Source of the DNA: a bacterium
GTDB taxonomy: Bacteria > Desulfobacterota > Deferrisomatia > Deferrisomatales > Deferrisomataceae
Assembly (NCBI GenBank): GCA_027021615.1
Contig: JALUTY010000064.1
Span: forward strand, 1-35,838
DNA: 35,838 bases
Direction of reading: 5' to 3'
The notes under the pieces are model-generated. The model worked only from the letters and a program-made list of their open reading frames with translations. It had not been told where the DNA came from and made no database searches. Of the stretch, positions 1 through 6,990 are shown piece by piece. Within the stretch, counting starts at the first letter, position 1, and each line of letters opens with the position of its first letter. The position numbers were made by a program, and so were the translations under genes.

Positions 1-1
1 T

Positions 2-193
2 CAACTGGACCATCGCGTCTTCCCTCCTTGCCGCAGTTTCGTCGCTACGGCTCTGGAGGATGACGCGGTGGTCTTCTTCGTTCAAGGGCCCGTGCCCTCT
101 TACACCACGCATCTGGACTCTAACCGGGCTACCGTGCGGACGCTGGGACGTGCGGACGTGCGAACGCAACGTCCTAGCCTCCTAGCCTCCTAG
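2..193 (+). CDS. Possible 3' end of an unidentified gene (partial)
   Basis: One plus-strand frame is open from the window edge to a TAG at 191-193 (63 codons, no start inside the window). The stretch around LEDDAVVFFVQGP looks protein-like. The last ~15 codons, from RTLGR onward, are simply the translated octamer repeat, so the gene either runs into the repeat or is not real. GC at third positions is lower than in neighbouring genes, and a second frame is also open over most of the stretch, so support is weak. I do not recognise a family. If real, it converges on the TIGR03790-like gene. Confidence 0.3.
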   Translation, partial: QLDHRVFPPCRSFVATALEDDAVVFFVQGPVPSYTTHLDSNRATVRTLGRADVRTQRPSLLAS

Positions 194-235
194 CGTCCTA
201 GCGTCCCAACGTCCTAACGTCCCAACGTCCACACG
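140..235. repeat. 8-bp tandem degenerate repeat (octamer family)
   Basis: Positions 171-230 read as about 7.5 head-to-tail octamers of the form GTCCTAGC, CTCCTAGC, GTCCCAAC or GTCCTAAC. On the other strand the unit is G(C/T)T(A/G)GGA(C/G). The array supplies the stop codon (TAG) of the gene on each side: plus-strand TAG at 191 and minus-strand TAG at 214-216. It is the clearest example of a family seen in most gaps of this window. Confidence 0.85.
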
Positions 236-2199
236 GTTTCGCTCCGGTTCCCGTACGGGTCCATCAACTCGATCTTCCACAGGCCCCGGTCCACGGCGTC
301 GGTGCGTAGCAGGGTCACATAGGGACGGGCCTCGAAGGTCTGGCAGACGACGGTCTGCTCGCCGGCCGTGAGGCGCATCTGGGCCGCCTCGGGCCCCCGG
401 GTTTGGTCCAGGTCCACGGCGACCCACAGGGCCTTTCTGCCCTCCTCGGTTAGGTATCGGTAGGTGCGCACCCCGCCTGAAGCGATCGAGGGTGGCCGGG
501 TGTCCGGTTCGGGCTCCGAGGGCAGGCGGTACAGCGGATCGCCCACGAACGTGGTGATCCACTCCAGGTGCGTCTGGTTGGCCAGCAGGGCCTCGCCCAC
601 GGTGTACCCCCGAAGAAGAAGGGGGTAGAGGATCTCATCGTCCCACCAGCTCTTGTCGTGGATGTGGGGCACCCGGCTCCGCCGGTTTCCGCCCGAGCCC
701 GCCGTGACCGTCACGCCCTGGGCCAGGTACCGGAGCATGGCCGCCCTGCGGCTGCGCCACATGTTGCTCGAGAGCACCCGGCCGGCCACCCCGCCCGGGA
801 AGAACACTTCGGTCTCGTTCCAAAACCCGGATCCCGGCGGGAGCAGCAGAAACCGAAGTCTCCGGTTCGACTCCTTGGGGTTCGACAGCCACGAGAACCC
901 CTTGGCCCGGAGCCATCGCATAACCGCCGGCTCCTTCGGGTCCCCTCCGGCCTCCCCCTCCGCCCCGCCCATCTCCGGCCCGGCGTGCCGCGTGGCGTAC
1001 ACTGCCCGGTCGATGAGGCCCCGGGCCTCCAAGGGCGTGGTTCCGTCCACCCGCATGGCGAAGTACAGGTGCCGGCCCGGGAACCGGGCCCGGTTCTCCG
1101 GGGTGAACCGCAACGGGTCCGGAAGCGTGTCCAGAGCGCCCTTGTCCCTCTGGTACGCCAGCGGGTGGAGGAACGGGTTCGCCCACTTCCCGTACAGGGG
1201 CCAGGCCTGGGGCGCCCGAAACAGGTACGCGGTGAACGCGTTCTTGCTGCCGAACCGATGTGGCCGGGGCACAAACCCCAAAGCCCCCTCCACGTCGTAG
1301 TACAGGAGCTGGAGCCGCTGCTCCAAGGACACGGCCGGGCCGTGGTCTCCGCGGCTCGCGGTCACGCCCCGGGCGATGCCGTAGGTGGCCGTGGCCGTCT
1401 TGGGAAGGCCGTAGCACACCACCAGGAACAGCACGTGGTCCTTGAGTAGGGTGCCGTCGGGCCGGGCGTTGGTCGGGTCCTCCAGGAACCGGCGCACCGG
1501 CTCGGCCACGTCCTCCTCGAAGTTCCGGTCGTCGCGCACGCCGTCGGCGCCGGTGCGGCTGCAGGACACGTCCAGAATGTCGGTGTACTCAGCCGACCAG
1601 GTGTGGACCTGGTCCGCCGTGTCCTCGATGGAGGCCTCGGCCGTGAACGGGCCCGGCAGGAACGACCGCCCGTTCAGGCGAACGTTCCACTTGCCCTCTT
1701 CCTGCACCGATACCCGCTTCGGAAACCGGCTCCGGCCCCGGTCCACCACCACGACGGGATCGCCCTTCTCCGGCCGAAGCACCACCCGCAGCGTGTCGAA
1801 CCGCCATGGCACCTCGCTTTTCGGCAGCACCAGCTCCACCAGCCGGCTGTCCCGCAGCTCGCCCGCGGGCGCGGCCGCCTTACCCTCGCCCCGCACCACC
1901 ACCCCGGCCCCGTTGTCCCGGCTCTCCTCCACCAGGTGGGGCCCGTTCAGGTGGCCCATGAGGTGCCGGCACCGCAGGCCCAACAGGTACGGCCGCTCCC
2001 CGGTCCGGGGATCGGTGTGCCGAGCTGCATAGTGCTCGGCGATCTCACGGGAATCGGGCCCCGGGTCGGTGAGCGGGGCGTCCCCGGACCAGTCGGCGTT
2101 GTAGAGGACCAGCACCTGGCTCGGCCGCACAGCGGCCTCGGCCCGGCCCGCCAGGGCCAGGGGGATCGCGAGCGCCATGGGAACGGCCCAACGTCTCAA
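214..2199 (-). CDS. Secreted TIGR03790-family protein of unknown function
   Basis: A 661-residue protein with an N-terminal signal peptide (residues 1-22, ending near GRAEA). The body matches what I recall of TIGR03790: an N-terminal VLVLYNADWSGD strand with DSREIAEHYAARH, a central LFLVVCYGLPK segment, HLYFAMRVDGTTPLEARGL, and a C-terminal FVGDPLYRLP motif. TIGR03790 has no known activity, but the family is reported mainly in species that carry exosortase (PEP-CTERM sorting). The start is TTG at 2199, backed by a GGAG about 5 bases upstream; an ATG seven codons later (2178) is the alternative. The last ~100 residues look like a beta-rich domain. The stop codon lies inside the octamer repeat, so WTLGR at the C-terminus is repeat-encoded. 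Family assignment is from memory of motifs and is moderate; the coding call is strong. Confidence 0.75.
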   Translation of the reverse strand: MRRWAVPMALAIPLALAGRAEAAVRPSQVLVLYNADWSGDAPLTDPGPDSREIAEHYAARHTDPRTGERPYLLGLRCRHLMGHLNGPHLVEESRDNGAGVVVRGEGKAAAPAGELRDSRLVELVLPKSEVPWRFDTLRVVLRPEKGDPVVVVDRGRSRFPKRVSVQEEGKWNVRLNGRSFLPGPFTAEASIEDTADQVHTWSAEYTDILDVSCSRTGADGVRDDRNFEEDVAEPVRRFLEDPTNARPDGTLLKDHVLFLVVCYGLPKTATATYGIARGVTASRGDHGPAVSLEQRLQLLYYDVEGALGFVPRPHRFGSKNAFTAYLFRAPQAWPLYGKWANPFLHPLAYQRDKGALDTLPDPLRFTPENRARFPGRHLYFAMRVDGTTPLEARGLIDRAVYATRHAGPEMGGAEGEAGGDPKEPAVMRWLRAKGFSWLSNPKESNRRLRFLLLPPGSGFWNETEVFFPGGVAGRVLSSNMWRSRRAAMLRYLAQGVTVTAGSGGNRRSRVPHIHDKSWWDDEILYPLLLRGYTVGEALLANQTHLEWITTFVGDPLYRLPSEPEPDTRPPSIASGGVRTYRYLTEEGRKALWVAVDLDQTRGPEAAQMRLTAGEQTVVCQTFEARPYVTLLRTDAVDRGLWKIELMDPYGNRSETVWTLGR

Positions 2200-2547
2200 C
2201 CGAGCTCCACGAGGAAACGAGGGGGAAGACCGAGGGCGTCAGGATTGCAAGAGGGAGGCCGGGGGCGCGGGGACGTGAGGACGCTACGGGGAACCGTGCG
2301 AACGTTAGGACGTTAGGACGTGAGGACGCGAGAACGGAACTTCTTTCCGTCCCGCCGTGCCGGCATCCCAGCCTCCCAACCCAAGAACTTTTCTTCCCAC
2401 CCTGTTACGTCGTTTTCCACTCTGGCGGAGCCGGGCGCACCACCGTCAACCAACTCCGCTCTTTTGGTTGACGGCACGCCCTTCCCCGTGCTACCTACGG
2501 GCGTTCGCGCCGCCCGCGGGGCGGCGGTTCTTTCTGGGAGGCCACGG
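2200..2547. other. Divergent intergenic region between the TIGR03790-like gene and bioB
   Basis: This 348-base gap holds octamer repeats at about 2270-2336 (GGACGTTA, GGACGTGA, GGACGCGA in phase) and a second short run at 2368-2392 (ATCCCAGC, CTCCCAAC). The BirA-type operator is at 2443-2474. Both flanking genes are read outward, so promoters for both must lie here. A TTGACG on the plus strand (2468-2473) overlaps the right arm of the operator and could be a -35, but no convincing -10 follows. Confidence 0.6.
2443..2474 (+). promoter_or_regulatory. Candidate BirA (biotin repressor) operator
   Basis: A perfect 11-bp inverted repeat, CCGTCAACCAA and TTGGTTGACGG, separated by 10 bases. Written as half-sites it is GTCAACC-N14-GGTTGAC. 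The known BirA consensus in many bacteria is GT(A/T)AACC-N14/15-GGTT(A/T)AC with TTG/CAA flanks. Both the half-site sequence and the 14-base spacing fit, and the site lies 74-105 bases upstream of the bioB start, where repression of the biotin operon is expected. The outer TTG/CAA positions are replaced by CCG/CGG. Function is inferred. Confidence 0.7.
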
Positions 2548-3549
2548 ATGCGAGAGCGAATCGAGGCGCTGGAGCAGCGGATCTACGATGGGGGGCAGGT
2601 CACGGCCGAGGAGGCCGTGGAGCTCATGGAGATCGAGGGGCCCGAGGTGTACGACCTGTTCCCCTCGGCCAACCGGATCGCCCGCCGGCTCAAAGGATAC
2701 GGCGTGGAGCTGTGCGGCATCGTGAACGCCAAGAGCGGCCGGTGCCCCGAGGACTGCGCCTTCTGCGCCCAGTCGGCCCATCACCGGACCGAGGCGCCGG
2801 TGTATGACCTGAAGAACCCCGACGAGATCGTGGCCGCGGCCCGCGAGGGGGCCGGCATCTGCGCGAACCGGTTCGGCATCGTGACCAGCGGCACGGCCGT
2901 GGGCGAGGGGCCCGAGCTCGACCGGGTGTGCGAGGCCGTGCGGCGGATCGCGGCCGAAGGGGAGGTGAGCCCCTGCGCGAGCCTGGGCATCCTGTCCGAG
3001 GAGGCCCTCCGCCGCCTGTGGGAGGCCGGGCTCCGGGGCTACCACCACAACCTGGAGACCGCCCGGAGCTTCTTCCCCCAGATCTGCACCACCCACGACT
3101 ACGACGACGACGTGGAGACCGTGCGCACGGCCAAGCGCCTGGGGTTCATGACCTGCTCGGGCGGGATCTTCGGCATCGGCGAGAGCCGGGCCCAGAGGGT
3201 GGAGATGGCCCTGACCCTGCGGGAGCTCGAGGTGGACAGCGTGCCCCTGAACTTCCTGGTGCCGGTCCGGGGGACCCGCCTGGAGAGCATGCCCCCGCTG
3301 CCACCCCTGGAGTGCCTGAAGGTCGTGGCCGTGTACCGGTTCCTGCTGCCCCGGGCCACGATCAAGGTGTGCGCGGGCCGCGACCGCAACCTGGGGGACC
3401 TGGCCTCGTGGATTTTCTACGCCGGGGCCAACGGCATGATGGTGGGCCACTACCTGACCACGGCGGGCCGCCACCCGGACCAGGACCTGAAGATGGTGCA
3501 GGACCTGGGCCTCCGGCCGGTGGTCGAGGGGAGCGGGAGGGCCCTGTGA
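2548..3549 (+). CDS. bioB: Biotin synthase
   Basis: Radical SAM enzyme that inserts sulfur into dethiobiotin, the last step of biotin synthesis. The 333 residues match the family length. The SAM cluster motif CPEDCAFC (Cys66, 70, 73) is followed by GIVTSG, YHHNLETA, the MTCSGG segment, PLNFLVPVRGT and CAGRDRNL, which carry the remaining cluster and substrate contacts. The reading frame is open further upstream (to 2320), but that extension is repeat and operator DNA. The ATG at 2548 has GGGAGG seven bases upstream and gives the normal BioB N-terminus. First gene of bioB-bioF-bioD. Its TGA overlaps the bioF GTG by 4 bases. Likely repressed by biotin through the BirA-type site upstream. Confidence 0.97.
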   Translation: MRERIEALEQRIYDGGQVTAEEAVELMEIEGPEVYDLFPSANRIARRLKGYGVELCGIVNAKSGRCPEDCAFCAQSAHHRTEAPVYDLKNPDEIVAAAREGAGICANRFGIVTSGTAVGEGPELDRVCEAVRRIAAEGEVSPCASLGILSEEALRRLWEAGLRGYHHNLETARSFFPQICTTHDYDDDVETVRTAKRLGFMTCSGGIFGIGESRAQRVEMALTLRELEVDSVPLNFLVPVRGTRLESMPPLPPLECLKVVAVYRFLLPRATIKVCAGRDRNLGDLASWIFYAGANGMMVGHYLTTAGRHPDQDLKMVQDLGLRPVVEGSGRAL

Positions 3550-4736
3550 TCCCGGGCTGGGTGCGGGACGAGCTGGAGGCCCTGCGGGCCTCCGACAGCT
3601 ACCGGACACTACGCCCATTGGAGGGCCCCTGCGGGCCCCGGGTCCGGGTCGCCGGCCGGGAGATGCTGTGCTTCTCGTCCAACGACTACCTGGGCCTGGC
3701 GGCCGACCCCCGGCTGGCCGAGGGCGCGGCCCGGGCGGCCCGTGAGTGGGGCGCCGGGGCCGGGGCGAGCCGGCTCATCACCGGCACCCTGGACCTGCAC
3801 GCGCAGCTGGAGCAGGACCTGGCCCGGCTCAAGGGGTGCGAGGCTGCGGTGCTGTTCAGCTCGGGGTACCAGGCCAACCTGGGGGTGCTCACGGCCTTGG
3901 GCCGGGGCGGGGTGATCCTCTCGGACGAGCTCAACCACGCCTCCATCGTGGACGGCTGCCGGCTGGCCCGGGCCCGGGTGGAGGTGTACCGCCACGCCGA
4001 CCCCGCCGACCTGGAGCAGCGGCTGCGGGCCCACGCCGGCCCCAGCCGAAAGGTGGTGGTGACCGACGGGGTGTTCAGCATGGACGGGGACCTGGCCCCC
4101 CTGCCGGAAATCCTGGAGGTTGCCGGACGCCACGGCGCCATTGTGGTGGTGGACGACGCCCACGCCACCGGTGTGGTGGGCAACGGCCGAGGCACGGCCC
4201 ACCACTTCGGGATCCGGCACGAGGGCCTGGTGGTCATGGGCACCCTGGGCAAGGCCCTGGGCGCGTTCGGTGCGTTCGTGGCCGGACCGAGGGCCGTACG
4301 GGATCTGCTGGTGAACCGGGCCCGCAGCCTCATCTACACCACCGCGATTCCGCCGCCGGTGCTGGGTGCGGCCAGGGCGGCCCTGGAGGTCCTGCAGGCC
4401 GAGCCCGACCGGATCGAACGCCTGGCGGCCCACACCCGACGCCTCCGGCAGGGGCTACGCCAAGCCGGGTTCCCGGTGCCCGACCTTCCCACGCCCATCG
4501 TGCCGGTGATCCTGGGCGGAAACCGGGCGGCCCTGACCTGGAGCGAGAAGCTGTGGGACCGGGGGTTCTGGGTGCATCCGATCCGGCCGCCCACCGTGCC
4601 GGAGGGCACCAGCCGGCTGCGGATCACGGTCAGCTCCGAGCACGACCCGGCCGACATCGACGCCCTCACGGAGGCCCTGGCCGAGCTTCTCCGGTCCGAT
4701 CCGGCCGCCCGGCAGGCTCCGGAGGCACACCCGTGA
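3546..4736 (+). CDS. bioF: 8-amino-7-oxononanoate synthase
   Basis: PLP-dependent condensation of pimeloyl thioester and alanine, the first committed step of biotin ring assembly. The 396-residue protein shows the alpha-oxoamine synthase pattern: FSSNDYLGLA near the start, LNHASIVDG (His131 stacks on PLP), VVDDAHATG (Asp204/His206) and the PLP lysine Lys236 in GTLGKALGAFG. The GTG start overlaps the bioB stop (GTGA) and has GGGAGG upstream; the frame is open earlier but has no better start. The related enzyme 2-amino-3-ketobutyrate ligase has the same fold, but the position between bioB and bioD settles the call. The stop overlaps the bioD start the same way, so the three proteins are probably made by coupled translation. 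Confidence 0.95.
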   Translation: MIPGWVRDELEALRASDSYRTLRPLEGPCGPRVRVAGREMLCFSSNDYLGLAADPRLAEGAARAAREWGAGAGASRLITGTLDLHAQLEQDLARLKGCEAAVLFSSGYQANLGVLTALGRGGVILSDELNHASIVDGCRLARARVEVYRHADPADLEQRLRAHAGPSRKVVVTDGVFSMDGDLAPLPEILEVAGRHGAIVVVDDAHATGVVGNGRGTAHHFGIRHEGLVVMGTLGKALGAFGAFVAGPRAVRDLLVNRARSLIYTTAIPPPVLGAARAALEVLQAEPDRIERLAAHTRRLRQGLRQAGFPVPDLPTPIVPVILGGNRAALTWSEKLWDRGFWVHPIRPPTVPEGTSRLRITVSSEHDPADIDALTEALAELLRSDPAARQAPEAHP

Positions 4737-5416
4737 GCCCCCCGCTCGCTCGCGTGGTGGTCGTGGCCGGCACGGACACCGGCGCGGGCAAGACCCGGGT
4801 AGCCGCGGCCCTTGCTCGGGCCTTACGGGCCCGGGGCGCGCGGGTGGGGGTGTTCAAGCCGGCCGAGACCGGGTGCGAGGCCCCGGACCGGCCCGGTGAC
4901 GCCCTGGCCCTGGCGCGGGCCTCCGGGTGCGCGGAGCCCCTGGACCGGATCTGCCCTTACCGGTTCCGCGAGCCCCTGGCCCCGGCCGTGGCGGCCCGGA
5001 GGGAGGGCCGGGCCGTGGACCCGGAGCTGCTGGACCGGTGCCTGGAGGCGCTGGCAGCGGCCCACGACTGGGTGATCGTGGAGGGGGCCGGCGGCCTGTT
5101 GGTGCCCCTGGCCGAGGGGGTGCTGTTCGCCGACTGGGTGGAGGCCCGGGGGCTCCCGGTGCTCCTGGTGGGCCGCCTGGGCCTGGGCACGATCAACCAC
5201 ACCCTGTTGTCGGCCCGGCACCTCCGGGGCCGAGGCGTGAAGCTCGTGGGCACGGTGCTGTCTGCCACCCGGCCGCCCAGCACCGTGGCGGAGGAGACCA
5301 ACCCGGAGATCCTGCGGGGATACCCGGAGGTCCGTCTTCTGGGCGTGCTTCCCCACGGCGCCACGGGGCTGCCGGAGCGGATGGTGGGAGAAGTAGTTAG
5401 GAAGCTGGGGAGCTAA
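4733..5416 (+). CDS. bioD: Dethiobiotin synthetase
   Basis: ATP-dependent carboxylation and ring closure of diaminopelargonic acid. The 227 residues carry a P-loop GTDTGAGKT (residues 13-21), KPAETGC (substrate/Mg switch), VEGAGGLLVPL and LGTINHTLLSARHL, the standard BioD order. GTG start with GGAGG seven bases upstream, overlapping the bioF stop by 4 bases. No bioA, bioC or bioH is present in this window, so the DAPA aminotransferase and pimeloyl supply must be elsewhere. The gene ends in CTAA, whose complement also serves as the stop of the opposing rhomboid gene; the last codons (KLGS) fall in octamer-like repeat sequence. No terminator is visible between the two convergent genes. Confidence 0.95.
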   Translation: MSPPLARVVVVAGTDTGAGKTRVAAALARALRARGARVGVFKPAETGCEAPDRPGDALALARASGCAEPLDRICPYRFREPLAPAVAARREGRAVDPELLDRCLEALAAAHDWVIVEGAGGLLVPLAEGVLFADWVEARGLPVLLVGRLGLGTINHTLLSARHLRGRGVKLVGTVLSATRPPSTVAEETNPEILRGYPEVRLLGVLPHGATGLPERMVGEVVRKLGS

Positions 5417-6243
5417 CCTCCCAGCCTCCACGCCACCACCCCGGCCACGCCCCAGAGCAGGCTGAGAGCGGTGAGGCCGGCGAGCCCGAGGGCTAGGGCC
5501 CGGTGCCAGGGGGCCTCGGGCCGCTGCTCCCGGAATCCCAGGAGGTGGCCCAGGATGAACCCGGCCGCGAGCCCTCCGCCGTGGGCCCAGTTGTTGATGC
5601 CGGGCAGGAGGAACCCGAACAGGAAGATCCCCACGGTCCAGCCCCACATCTGCCGGAACACGGCCTCGCCGTACACCCCGCCCCGGGCCTTTCCATAGTA
5701 CATGGCCGCGCCGATCAGGCCCAGTAAAGAGGCCGAGGCCCCGATGGTCAGACCCACCCCTGCCAGCACCGACACCAGGAACCCTGCGGCGCCGGTGAGC
5801 AGGTACAGGGCCACGAACCGGGCCGTGCCGTACTCCCGGGCCACGAACGGCCCGATCTGGGCCAGGGCCGCCATGTTAAAAAAGATGTGCAGGAGCCCTC
5901 CGTGGAGGAAATTGGCCGCCAGCAGGGTCCACCACCGGCCCAGCCGGAGCACCGGCAGGGAACCGGTGGCGCCCATGAGGAACAGCCCCCGGTCCGACGG
6001 GCTCAGGAACGCCAAAGGGTTGAGGCTGCCACCCAGGCCGGCCGGGTCCACCAGCAGGGACAGGCCGAACCATACCACGTTCACGGTGATGAGCCCCCGC
6101 ACCAGCTCCCGGGGGCCGGGCTGGAGCCAGCCCAGCAGCGCCCGCCGGAACCGCATGCCCGGGGCGTGGAGCCCGCAGTGGGGGCAGCGGGGCTCGTCCG
6201 AGGAGATCAGCCTTCGGCAGTGGGGGCAGAGGATGGGAGGCAT
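5413..6243 (-). CDS. Rhomboid-family intramembrane serine protease with N-terminal zinc ribbon
   Basis: 276 residues. A double CxxC zinc ribbon (Cys6, 9, 20, 23) precedes a six-helix rhomboid domain. The catalytic pair is Ser170 in GASAS and His221 in NNWAHGGG; His119 and Asn123 in HIFFN match the oxyanion-side residues. The usual GxSG is GASA here, so the residue after the serine is Ala. It presumably cleaves transmembrane substrates; none can be inferred. ATG start; the HD-domain gene stops 9 bases upstream, so the two probably form one transcript. Its TAG shares bases with the bioD TAA, a 4-base tail-to-tail overlap. Family assignment is firm; activity is likely but not certain because of the altered motif. 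Confidence 0.9.
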   Translation of the reverse strand: MPPILCPHCRRLISSDEPRCPHCGLHAPGMRFRRALLGWLQPGPRELVRGLITVNVVWFGLSLLVDPAGLGGSLNPLAFLSPSDRGLFLMGATGSLPVLRLGRWWTLLAANFLHGGLLHIFFNMAALAQIGPFVAREYGTARFVALYLLTGAAGFLVSVLAGVGLTIGASASLLGLIGAAMYYGKARGGVYGEAVFRQMWGWTVGIFLFGFLLPGINNWAHGGGLAAGFILGHLLGFREQRPEAPWHRALALGLAGLTALSLLWGVAGVVAWRLGG

Positions 6244-6252
6244 GGGTGGGCC

Positions 6253-6822
6253 CTACCCCCCCAGCCCGATCCGGTCGGCCACCGAGCGCATGCCCTCGAT
6301 GGTGTCGGCGATCAGGTCGGCCAGCTCCACCCCCAACATCTCGGCCCCCCTCTGGATCACCGACCGGTCCACCCCGGCGGCGAACGCCTTGTCCTTCCAC
6401 TTCTTTCGCACGCTCTTGACCGGCAGGTCCATCACGCTGCGCGACGGCCGCACCAGGGCCGCGGCCGCCACCAGGCCGGTGAGCTCGTCCACGGCGTAGA
6501 GGGTCTTCTCCAGATCGGTGACCGGCTCCACGTCGGTGCACAGCCCCCACCCGTGGGCGAGCACCGCCCGGATGTACGGCTCGGGCCAGCCGTGGGCCCT
6601 GAGGATCGCGGGGGCGTGTTGGAGATGCTCCTCTGAGTGCTCCTCGTAGTCCACGTCGTGCACGAGCCCGATCACCCCCCACTCCTCCTCGTCGGCCCCC
6701 CGCTTCCGGGCCATGTGGCGCATCACCCCCTCCACGGCCAGGGCGTGGCGCAGGAGGTTCTCGCTCTTCACGTGCTCGGTGAGGATCTGCCAGGCCTCTT
6801 CCCGGGTGGGCTTCGTGTCCAT
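6253..6822 (-). CDS. HD-domain phosphohydrolase-like protein
   Basis: 189 residues. The HD metal site is visible: His26 and His36 in the first helices, then HD at 55-56 in VHDVDYE, with later LAHGWG and DELTG. Such small soluble HD proteins are common in deltaproteobacteria as putative metal-dependent hydrolases of unknown substrate. The start chosen is the ATG at 6822 because AAAGGAGA sits just upstream; an ATG nine codons earlier (6849) lies on the wrong side of this ribosome binding site. First gene of a two-gene unit with the rhomboid. Upstream is a heptamer-repeat spacer, not another operon gene. Confidence 0.88.
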   Translation of the reverse strand: MDTKPTREEAWQILTEHVKSENLLRHALAVEGVMRHMARKRGADEEEWGVIGLVHDVDYEEHSEEHLQHAPAILRAHGWPEPYIRAVLAHGWGLCTDVEPVTDLEKTLYAVDELTGLVAAAALVRPSRSVMDLPVKSVRKKWKDKAFAAGVDRSVIQRGAEMLGVELADLIADTIEGMRSVADRIGLGG

Positions 6823-6859
6823 GGGGGTCTCCTTTCGGCTGGGCGGCAAGGCGGCGGGT

Positions 6860-6990
6860 CAAATCCCGTTGGTCGTTCAACTGCCATGAGTCGAGGGTCA
6901 TGAATCGTAAATCGTGAATCGTTGGTCGTGCTGTCACCCCGTCACCTCGCCACTGTGTCACCGCTCCCTAGCCTCCTAGCCGCTCAGCTC
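6860..6990. repeat. Heptamer repeats followed by octamers in the tsaB/HD-gene spacer
   Basis: Read on the plus strand, 6898-6930 is in phase 7: TGAATCG, TAAATCG, TGAATCG, TTGGTCG. Next comes a run of GTCACCC/CGTCACC-like units at about 6934-6965. Two octamers (CCTAGCCT, CCTAGCCG) at 6967-6982 then include the tsaB stop codon. The stretch has no open reading frame and no clear promoter. Confidence 0.65.

Noticed and set aside
171-230. CRISPR array
   Set aside because: Units are 8 bases and contiguous, with no spacers and no cas genes.
568-2316. Long plus-strand open frames opposite the TIGR03790-like gene
   Set aside because: They are antisense shadows typical of high-GC DNA: low-complexity Pro/Arg/Gly-rich translations, no family motifs, and the minus-strand frame has a signal peptide and conserved blocks.
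2320-2547. N-terminal extension of BioB by 76 residues
   Set aside because: The extension translates octamer repeat and the BirA-type operator; the ATG at 2548 has a proper ribosome site and gives the usual BioB length.
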